DNA from: Vitellaria paradoxa
Lineage: Eukaryota > Streptophyta > Magnoliopsida > Ericales > Sapotaceae
Direction: 5' to 3'
Length of the DNA: 64,000 nucleotides
Assembly (NCBI GenBank): GCA_019916065.1
Contig: JAINTL010000044.1
Coordinates: forward strand, 52,434 to 116,433
Shown here: positions 56,110-64,000 of the stretch, piece by piece
How positions within the stretch are numbered: position 1 is the stretch's first letter
Layout of the letters: each line of letters begins with the position of its first letter
Notes under the pieces: model-generated
What the model was told of the DNA's origin: nothing
Databases searched by the model: none
The model's input: the letters and a program-made list of their open reading frames with translations, nothing else
Position numbers and translations under genes: made by a program

Positions 56110-56575
56110 TCAAAACCTTATTTAAACCTAATCTAAAGGTTTATTTTCCTACAAAATCTTATCTTTTAATTCTAGAAATAGATGTTCTAGAGATAGATGC
56201 CTCAGAAATGTTTTTGGTGAGTAGTGCTAAAAGTAGTAAAAATAAAATAAAAATCTGAACAAGAAGATATTCTCAAAATACTTAAAGTTCAAACCAAATG
56301 AAGTACGTAATTATATTATTTTTGAAAAAGAATACTTAATTATAAAAAATGGTATATAGAGATTTTAAATTTATTTAGCTCCTGTTAAATTTCTAATAGA
56401 GACAAATAATCAAGTGATTCAAAACTTTCTTAGTAAAAAGAGAGTTAAAGATAACCCAAAAAGAGTTAAGTAGTCAAATTACGTTTCTTAGTATTCATCT
56501 GAAGTTGAACATGTAGGATCCATTAAAAATATTCTTGCAAATTATCTTAGCAAGCGTCCAAATAGATATTAAGAA
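56110..56575 (+). pseudogene. Pararetroviral RNase H remnant
   Basis: The reading KSYLLILEIDVLEIDASE near 56155-56205 contains the conserved IDAS catalytic segment, with what looks like a short local duplication (EIDVLEIDAS). The end ANYLSKRPNRY lies just before a stop at 56570. Several stops lie between. Confidence 0.65.
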
Positions 56576-56639
56576 TAAAAAAAGTCTTTATACTGTAAAA
56601 ATAATCAGAAAGGCCAAACAAGGTTGAAATGTCTAAAGT

Positions 56640-57900
56640 AACCAACTCTAAGAGTAAAGAAGTACCAATTAAACAAGTTGAAAGCACTTTTTTTGGGAAA
56701 ATATTCTGGAAAAGCATGTCTTAAAGAAGTTATGCTCAAGCAGTGCTAAAATAGTCACTTGCTTTAGCAGAACAAGTTATACCATCCTTTTTCAATCCTG
56801 GTTTAGAGAACAAACTCCTGATTTCCTGAATAACATATGGAAATGTCATATTTCAGGAAAAAAACTATGAATTCTACAAAGTAAAGATAAGAATGACATA
56901 TGAGCTAAAAAAGCCCTAAGACAAAGTTAATCATTTGAAAAAATTGTCAAAAAATATGATTTCAAAATTTTACTTTGAAACTTTTTTATTTGATTACCCA
57001 AGGATTTTTGAAATTCAGCAATTATGAAAATTTTAGAAATTTCTACTGGTAATGCTCATTTTGAAAAAGTGAAAAGAATTAAATTTTATGAATAGGCTGA
57101 ATAAGTCCTTCTTAGAGCGATATTTTTAATTATTGATAAATATATTAATGATCAAAGGATTAAAGGAATCCTTCAAAAATTTTTTAATAAAACTAGATAT
57201 GACCCCATTTTTTATATCAGTTTAATTCAGTTTGACCTTCAAGTAAATAATTGGGGGTTCGAAACAATTGATTGGGGTTTGGTCAAAAAGGTCATTTTCA
57301 ATCCACTGGAAGCAACAGCTTATCAAAATTTCCCAACAGTAATCAAAACCATGATTGGCAAAATCTCTTATAATTTTAAAAGAAAAGCCATGGCCTTTGA
57401 AATTTACAGCTCAGTGGAATGGCGATATAATGAAAAATTTTTGAGTCATGCCAAATCTAGAAATTAAGGAAATACTCCTTTTCATACACTTATATTTCCT
57501 TTAAACTAGCGGAATGAGAGGTTATTTAAGAAAAATAAATTCTGTTGTGATCTTGGGTAGAATTGATTTGTAATGCCAAGATTCTGCAAAACTTGTCAGA
57601 AAAATATATGACCACTGATGGTAAGAGATTATTTGTATCTCCTATTCTATTAATGTTCGGAGCTACTAAAAATCAGAAAAGTGAGGCATTCGAATTTTTA
57701 AATAAAATTAGTGAAATGGAAATTGATGCATCATCTGAAGTAGTAATCTATCTTGATGATTTTTATGAAAATTTTGAAGCAAAAATATAATTAGAAGTTG
57801 CACTCTTAGCCAAAGAAACCCAAGCAGAACAATATTATTAGGAGAATATAGATAAAGAGACGTGGCACAATATAAAAAACATTGATAGAAGGCTAACAAA
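56640..57900 (+). pseudogene. Pararetroviral downstream reading region, identity uncertain
   Basis: Open pieces at 57279-57467 and 57563-57790 lie after RT/RNase H, in the position of the last gene in caulimovirus-type genomes. Numerous stops lie before 57279. The longer piece (62 aa) has no domain I can name with confidence. The position suggests the transactivator-type gene, but this is inference only. Confidence 0.45.
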
Positions 57901-58167
57901 AGTTATACTATCACAAAAGCGTAATGGACCAACCAAGAGTGCTACTAAAAGAAAAAGAATAAACTTTTTCAGTGGGTCATGGACAAGTGCACCATTATCC
58001 AGCACATGACAGAGCCCATGTGAAAACTATGTGAAGGAATCTGCTTTAACCAAAAGCAATTTCCTAATAATTGTACTATTTTTTCATTAAAGTTATCCTT
58101 TTTTTTTCAAGCCTTATCTATTTTTTTAAGTGTTTAAAGTTTGGATTTCACATCTGACTTTTAAATC

Positions 58168-58340
58168 TATATAAAGAAGTATTGTTATAAGAGGAAGGCA
58201 CTAAAAAATTAGAGTGCTCTCTCTTTCTCCTTCTTGTCTTCTGTTTGTAATATTCTTGTGTAATATTAAATATTATTAATAAAAGTTTGAGTACTTGAGT
58301 GTATTGTGGAAACATCTAATAGTATTAGAGCCCAGACGAT
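58168..58340 (+). promoter_or_regulatory. Pararetroviral transcript promoter and primer site
   Basis: TATA box CTATATAAAGAAG at about 58168-58180, a pyrimidine-rich leader (CTCTCTCTTTCTCC near 58220), an AATAAAA signal at about 58278, and TAGTATTAGAGCC at about 58319-58331, which is three bases off the Met-tRNA-complementary site TGGTATCAGAGC. Promoter, polyadenylation signal and primer site in this order and spacing fit a caulimovirid intergenic region. Confidence 0.65.
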
Positions 58341-58742
58341 TCTAAGGATTTAACTGTAAGTAATCTACTCCGTGAAAGCTAGTATTTTATGAATAATGAT
58401 ACCAAAAATTAGCTTATCTATTTTGTTTCTCTTAAATCTTTTCCTTCTTATGTATATAATATTAGCGATTCAGGAAACATTTTAGATTTTCTATATAATT
58501 TGTATTTAATATTAATAGATTTATCAATTAGTCATGAAGTTGATCAAGAGATTAAAAATATTATAAGCTTAAAAAGCAGGATGTTAGGAAGTATTTGTAA
58601 GTTTTAAGAGTATACTCTTTAATTATTGGTTACTTCTGTAACTATTTAAGTGGTCCCAAGGTTATTACGTAATTTTTAAAAATTTGAAGGGGTACGGAAG
58701 TGCAAGTGATTCTAAATTGAGATATCAGGGGATTTCAGTGTT

Positions 58743-58817
58743 CATTTCTGTTTTTGAATTTTCCCTAATGACTAGGGATCATTTCTGTTTTTGAATATTC
58801 TCCAATGTCTAGGGATT
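58743..58817. repeat. About 38-bp tandem duplication
   Basis: ATTTCTGTTTTTGAA followed by TTTTCCCTAATGACTAGGGAT, then ATATTCTCCAATGTCTAGGGAT: two copies with a few changes. Confidence 0.75.
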
Positions 58818-58859
58818 AAACAATCACATGAAAAGGTTGAAGTCTCCGTTTTGACTCCT

Positions 58860-59065
58860 TCAACCAACAGGTAGGATTCTGCCACGTGTTGATAGTGCGT
58901 TGATAAGGTGCATGTGCACGTACCAACTTTGCGAGGACTCCCGCGTTTGTCATTCTATTATTACGCGGAAATGCAACACCACGTGGCGAATTCTGGTTGG
59001 ACCGTAAGGGCCGTGTACTCGACGTTTGCTTTACTCCTGACCCTTTTCACCATGGGAGCGTAACA
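58860..59065. other. GC-rich patch with two G-boxes
   Basis: A GC-rich island of 200 bp in very AT-rich DNA. It contains GCCACGTGTT (about 58880) and CCACGTGGCG (about 58979), both with the CACGTG core bound by plant bZIP/bHLH factors, and further ACG-rich words. No gene follows on either side. It may be viral regulatory DNA or a piece of a lost promoter. Confidence 0.45.
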
Positions 59066-59388
59066 GCGTAAAACTGTTAAGATGTTTCTGTGGAAAAAAA
59101 ATTATAAAAATAATAAGGCTCATTCGTCAGTCAAATAAGCCTATGAAAATAGCTATAAGCACAGCATTTTGATAAAGTAAAAATAATAATTGTCATTTAA
59201 GAATTTAACATATATGACTTGTACAAATTATAATCAAGTACTTATAAAAAAATGCTAATATATGCAGATTAAAGTTAAAATAAAATGAGAATTTGTATAT
59301 TTTTTTGTCAATGATATTGGCATACAAAAATGCCTTAAAAATAAAATTTTTTCACCTATGCTTCATCTGATTTGGTTTTCTTTTTCTT

Positions 59389-59485
59389 TTTTTTTAGATA
59401 ACCGAGGATGTCCGAATCAACTTGTGCCCACTGGAAAGCAAACTCGAGATCTTACTAATTAAGTTATCCCTCATGGTTATGTGAT
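59389..59485 (-). mobile_element. Truncated SINE
   Basis: On plus a T run (59383-59396) is followed by AGATAACCGAGGATGTCCGA. The minus strand at the other end has TAACTTAATTAGTAAGATCT and GAGTTTGC, an A-box-like and B-box-like pair of a tRNA-type SINE. It is the same family as 22905-23335, with an internal deletion. TGATTT flanks both ends. Confidence 0.6.
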
Positions 59486-59489
59486 TTCG

Positions 59490-60470
59490 CTTTGTATACC
59501 TAAATATCACAGATTTTATAAATATACACTTAAACTCTTTGAAATTTGTATTAAATTCATTCATACCTCATCTGTTAAAACTTCTATTCAAAAAGTAACT
59601 TTTGACTAATTCATTGGTATAAAATTACATTTACACCCTTTTTATTAATAAAAAAATATTTATATTATGATATGATATATCTATTTTTAAAAAATATATA
59701 TTATAATTAATTAATTAAATTTATTGTGAACCTTTCTATATTAATAATTTAAATTGGGGTAAACTTATTTGAATTCTACAATTAATCTCTTGCACTCCAT
59801 TCTACTTTTTTTTTTTTCATTAAGTGAAATTATAAAACTACCCCTTTTAACTAACTATTCTTATTTGTAATTCCAAAGAACATAATTACTTCTCATAAAT
59901 AAGCATTTATAATTTTAAACAAATACTTTTAGGCTTAGTTTGGCACAAAAGACTTGAAAAAATATTTTAAATTCTAAAATAATTTTATGTATATTCATAT
60001 TTTCAACTAGCAAATTAAAAAGAATTTTTATTTTATTTTATTTTATTTCTAACTAAATTAAATAAAAAAAAATCTTTCATTTATTTTTACTTATATACTT
60101 TATCATTTAAACTTTTATCATCTAAACTTTTATCATCAACTTCAAATCATTTAATAGAAGTCTATATGGACCTTTTAACAAAATATATATATAAAAATAA
60201 GTAAATCAATGTATTAAAAATATTAACGTTTAAGTGAAAAAAAAAAAGATTTATCATACAAATCATAAGTATAATTACTCTAGAAACTTAATTGATTTTT
60301 TGTAATAGAAAATACTTAATAAAAAATTAAAATTAAAATTTTTATCATAATAAAGTTATTCACGCGCCATAAGTGAACTTTTTAAAAAAATTGAAGTGAC
60401 AATTCCGTGCCTATAAAAAAAAAAAAAAAAACTTAGAAAGATAAAATTATTTTTGATAAGTTAATTCTTA
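59490..60470. other. AT-rich DNA, no gene
   Basis: Homopolymer and A/T-rich sequence, with no structure supported. Confidence 0.4.
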
Positions 60471-61501
60471 AGGTCCGTTTGACAACGCTGTCGTTTTTTT
60501 GTTATTATTTTTCTGTTGTCGTTTTTTATTTTTTATTTTCTGTTGCCGTTTATTTTTTTTTGAAATGAAAACTGAAACTGTATTTAAAAATATAAGTTTG
60601 TTTATAATTATTAATTTTTTATTTTAGAAAATATTAAATTTTATTAGTTTAAAAAAATTAATAGAACTTAATAAAATATATTTTATATTAATTTAAATTA
60701 ATTTAATTAATATAATTAATTAAATTAATACAGTAAATTATTTATTAAAATCATTTAACTCAATAAATATAAAATATATTAAATTATATATTTATTAAAA
60801 ATAATTTAATAAAATATATTTCATATTAAATAAATAATTAAATTAGATTAATTATTAAATTAAATTATTTATTTTTAAATTAACTAAATTCATTTAATTA
60901 TTTATTAAAATAATTTTATAAATATATTTTATATAAATTAAATTAATTAAGTCGTAAATAATGTAATTTAAGTATGATATTTATTTAAAATAATTATTAA
61001 ATTAAATTAAATTAAAAATTAATGTAATTTAATTATTTATTATTAATTATTTTACATAAATTAATTTAGTTATTAACTTAAATAAATTAATTATGATATT
61101 TATCTCAGATAATTTAGCAATAATTAATTATTAAATTAAATTAAATTAATTAATTTGGTTTTATTATTTATTAAAAATAATTTATATTAATTTATATAAT
61201 TTATTTAATTTATTAAATTTAATTATATTATTTATTAAAATAACTTATTTTAATAAAATAATTTATTTTTATGTAATGTAACAAAAATAGACAATGTTTT
61301 AAAATTGACAAAATATTAGCAACAGAAAAGAAAACAGAGTGAAAATATATTTTTTCTGTTTACGTTTTTCTGTTTATGTTTTCATTTTTTTTAAAACAAA
61401 AAATAGAAACAGGTTTATCAAACATATTTCTGTTGCGAGTTTACAAAATTTTAAAAAATAAACAAAAAACTGAAAACGTAAACATTACCAAACGAGACCT
61501 T
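60471..61501. mobile_element. AT-rich non-autonomous element, 1.03 kb (copy 3, best ends)
   Basis: Left end GGTCCGTTTGACAACGCTGT and right end, inverted, GGTCTCGTTTGGTAATG. Subterminal TTTTCTGTTG/GTTTTTCTG words. The interior, about 60610-61260, is almost wholly A/T in diverged repeats of 50-90 bp. TAA stands on the left and TTA on the right, so a duplication is not proven. No coding frame. Confidence 0.75.
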
Positions 61502-61735
61502 AGTAAGTTATTTTCTCAATACTTTGTTCATAAAAATATTTTTATTATAAAATAAAGATATTTATGAATTATAAATATGCCTTTGATTGAAATTTTGAAT
61601 AAGAGTATGTATGATATTATAATTATACAAAACATATGATAAAATGAAGAGGAATAATTATGTAATTTTAATTAATAAAAAAAGTAAAATAGAGTGTAAG
61701 GGAGAATTAGTAGAGTGCAAATACGTTCACCTTTT

Positions 61736-61827
61736 TTTTTGTTGCTAAGTGTACACAATTATTGTATGTTAATTTCGCCTTTGCAAGGTGCCTGCCCACT
61801 TGTGGTTCCCACAGATGGCACCTCTTT
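61736..61827 (-). mobile_element. 92-bp retroposed fragment with 18-bp target duplication
   Basis: CAAATACGTTCACCTTTT occurs at 61718-61735 and 61828-61845. Between them, on the minus strand, lies AAAGAGGTGCCATCTGTGGG through TTAGCAAC and an A tail at the duplicated end. A long duplication plus an A tail is the mark of LINE-mediated retroposition. The body is not a SINE with A/B boxes that I recognise, so a 5'-truncated LINE or RNA copy is likely. Confidence 0.75.
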
Positions 61828-61894
61828 CAAATACGTTCACCTTTTAAATTATTATCCTTCACATTATTATTTTAAATATATATAAATTAGTAAT

Positions 61895-62105
61895 TATACA
61901 TATATATAAACTACCATTACTTTTTTTTATTAATAATCTAACAACCTAAACATAAAAGAGAGAAAATTTAGTTTCTCTTTTTTTTTTTTACAAGTTCTTT
62001 CCATTAATATCAAAAATATACATATATATAAACTATCATTACTTTTTTTTATTAATAATCTAATAAATTAAATATGGAATAGAGAAAAATTTTAATTTCT
62101 CATTT
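61895..62105. repeat. Tandem duplication, two units of about 125 bp
   Basis: ACATATATATAAACTACCAT with TTTTTATTAATAATCTAA in the first unit (from about 61898), and the same with ACTATCAT in the second (from about 62021). GAGAAAA and TTTCTC follow in each. Confidence 0.8.
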
Positions 62106-62429
62106 TAATAGTATAGGTATAGAGAAAATTTTGTAATGATAAATTGGTAAAAAATTTACTTTTCAGATGAAAATACTAAAATAATGAACTAAGTGAATAT
62201 AATATAAAATTTAAGAAGTGTAGGTGCATATTTTTTAAACTTGTGAAATCTAAAACTTTAAGCATACAAAGCTGAGAAACACATGGTGTAAGTAAAATAA
62301 ACCAATCCCACATAGGAATAGAGCTATTGGAGATTAGGTGTGGAACTCGGTTTTCACAATTGTTAGGATTAGTAGTATATGTCTTATATTTTATAAATCA
62401 AACCAAACTAAATCAAGCATTTTCTCACT

Positions 62430-62835
62430 AAGTGGGGTCGGTTATTTAAATTTGTGGATGTCAATTAGATCTATTTAGGGCCATGTCCTCCGATAGATCT
62501 AGGTAGATCAAGTCATGTTTAATAGTTTTTTTTTCAGCTTCTTTTGGGTCTTCCTCTACCTCTCCTACTCCTGTCAATCTCCATACTTTCACACCTTCTA
62601 ATAGGTGTCTCTGCTAGACGTCTTGTAACATGGCCAAACCATCTTAATCGGTTTTCTCTCGTTTTATCTTCAATCGGTGTTATTCCTACTTTGTCCTAAT
62701 CTCCTCGTTCCTAATTTTATCTTTTCTTGTAATCCCACACATCCACCTTAGCATCCTCATCTCCGCAACTGTCATTTTCTGACCATGATTATGCTTTACT
62801 ACCCAACACTCTAATCCATATAGCACCTTATGATT
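62430..62835 (-). mobile_element. RTE-type LINE 3' fragment
   Basis: The minus strand encodes YGLECWVVKHNHGQKM, VAEMRMLRWMCGITR, NRLRWFGHVTRRLAETPIRR and RRGRGRPKRS, the C-terminal end of plant RTE-clade non-LTR reverse transcriptases. Stops and one frame change occur. It is 5' truncated at about 62835, as is usual for LINEs. About 70 bp of 3' tail with GACCCCACTTAGTG follows to about 62430. Confidence 0.85.
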
Positions 62836-62871
62836 ATGTCTTATATTTTATAATTAAAAAAATTTTAAATA

Positions 62872-62945
62872 TAATAGCCAACCCTCTTATTAAAATTTAG
62901 TATGGTTATTATCCTTATTAAAATTTAGTATGGTTATTATCCTTT
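62872..62945. repeat. 29-bp tandem duplication
   Basis: ATTAAAATTTAGTATGGTTA plus TTATCCTT occurs twice in succession at about 62890-62947. Confidence 0.8.
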
Positions 62946-62949
62946 TAGT

Positions 62950-64000
62950 AAATCCAAATAATTTGAATCATTTTGTTTTTAATATTTAGGATACTTAGAT
63001 AAAATTAATAATTAAGTAAATTCTCCTGTAAATTTGAAAAAATTTTAACTAATAAGAATAAATTTAAAATTTTACCGATTCAGCTACAACTCATATTTGT
63101 AAATATTCTTATGCCCATCCAATGAGTATTCAATACTTCGTCCCTCCCTCTCCCATCCCCGTTACTTAAAAATTCCGAGTTAAAAAAATGGCCAATCAAA
63201 TCTGGTCAGCAAGTTCCTCTCCGGTCAACATACCCAATCTATTTAAAAAAAATAGTGATCATACCATAAAATAAGTCGATCTGGGTCCATTCAGTTTCAT
63301 AAGGCTTGACTCATGCACATTCCGGGAAAAACCACAGTAAATTTTGTACTTTAATATACCAAAAATTGTACCATTCAACTTAGGACCACCAACTATGAAA
63401 GAAATCATTTTTTTTTTGGGGGAGGGGGGTTTCCAAAAAATCTCAAAAATTTTGAAAAGTTCGATAGGTTTTTAGACTGTAAAAAATTTCAAAATTGTTA
63501 ACACAGATCAAAATAGTGCGTGTAAATAGATTTTGCCAGAATTTAAAAAAAAATTATCTGACATTTGTACAAAAAATTACACAAAATTCCAAAAATTTTT
63601 TAAATTCTCTACTAAAATTTTGACACGTGTCACTTTATATACTTTTTAACAATTTTATATCAAATCAAACATAAGTATTCAACAATCATTATACAATAAT
63701 TTCAAAATTCACTTTTGAAAACTTTTGGAGATTGTTGAAACTCTAAACACACCCAGAGTGGATTTGAATTAAAAATTTATCAAGTGAGAAGAAAATAAAA
63801 GAAAAAAATAGTAAAAAGAGAAAAGAAAATAAAAGGCATTTTCTAACACAATAATGTATTGTATTTTATTTCTTAAACTTCTTGCTTTTTACTTCATAGA
63901 TGTGTTTGATTGATTAAAATTTTAAAAGTTAAATGTTACGAGAGTAATTAACCTTTTTTATTTTCATAACTTCGTATGATTTTTTACAATCTTTTTTTTT
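62950..64000. other. AT-rich DNA to the right edge, no gene
   Basis: The block at about 63410-63760 (CCAAAAAATCTC, ATTTTGACACGTGTCAC, ACTCTAAACACACCC) has the look of another MITE-type repeat, but its ends were not fixed. Nothing else was recognised. Confidence 0.4.

Larger units (their letters stand above)
55270..58600 (+). mobile_element. Endogenous pararetrovirus (Caulimoviridae-like) copy, defective
   Basis: In order: reverse transcriptase (about 55310-55860), RNase H (about 56110-56575), a downstream reading region of uncertain identity (56640-57900), a non-coding region with a TATA box and a Met-tRNA-type primer site, and then the start of another reading region. The order RT-RNase H followed by a single promoter/PBS region and no integrase or LTR is the caulimovirid layout. 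Stops and frameshifts occur throughout, so no complete protein can be made. Upstream genes are missing on the left. Composition is as AT-rich as the host DNA. Confidence 0.8.

Noticed and set aside
57279..57790. Host genes of 62 and 75 codons
   Set aside because: They lie in line with pararetroviral RT/RNase H and before its promoter region, so they are better read as viral remnants.
1..64000. CRISPR arrays, bacterial operons, rRNA genes or organelle DNA
   Set aside because: No regularly spaced repeats, no compact gene strings and no rRNA motifs; the intron structure and transposon types are those of a plant nuclear genome.

Overview
This is nuclear DNA from a flowering plant, probably a eudicot with a large, repeat-rich genome. 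It is strongly AT-rich, with long introns that have GT..AG borders. Its three recognisable genes belong to plant families, and most of the rest is transposon debris: Ty1/copia, TRIM, SINE, RTE-type LINE, PIF/Harbinger-like and hAT-like MITEs, and an endogenous pararetrovirus. The species cannot be named from the sequence alone.

Layout. 1-3312: the 5' part of a degenerate Ty1/copia element on the minus strand, with LTR, primer binding site, gag, integrase and the very start of RT. 4986-5674 and 6334-6683: PIF/Harbinger-like MITEs. 6737-12215 (minus): a decayed LAZ1/DUF300-type membrane protein gene whose first intron holds a separate, internally deleted copia element (8969-11644). 12.6-19.8 kb: mostly AT-rich intergenic DNA with a tRNA-type SINE at 17821-18080 and an unassigned GC-rich patch plus a candidate signal-peptide exon at 18.2-19.0 kb. 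19818-27380 (minus): a two-exon pollen-receptor-like LRR kinase gene with a 5.56 kb repeat-filled intron and two single-base frameshifts. 27.4-37.1 kb: intergenic, with a hAT-like MITE, further MITEs, an LTR fragment and a 1.06 kb AT-rich element. 37171-47429 (plus): an intact five-exon GH28 (polygalacturonase-like) gene of 492 residues. Its introns carry a hAT-like MITE, tandem duplications, a copia fragment and a complete TRIM. 47.9-64 kb: no intact gene, but MITE copies, two more AT-rich 1 kb elements, a promoter-plus-hairpin structure near 53.0 kb, a pararetrovirus copy (about 55.27-58.6 kb), a short retro-insertion with an 18-bp duplication, and an RTE LINE tail.

Function. The two genes with mostly preserved coding capacity, the receptor kinase and the GH28 enzyme, both have plausible links to cell-wall growth, and the kinase family is best known from pollen tubes. 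They point away from each other about 9.8 kb apart, and nothing in the sequence shows that they are co-regulated. The most unusual structures are: a USE/TATA pair at the spacing of plant snRNA promoters, directly upstream of a long inverted repeat (52.96-53.25 kb); a SINE split by a 251-bp insertion with an 8-bp duplication (22.9-23.2 kb); a family of three roughly 1 kb AT-rich elements; and two MITEs inserted back to back at one TAA.
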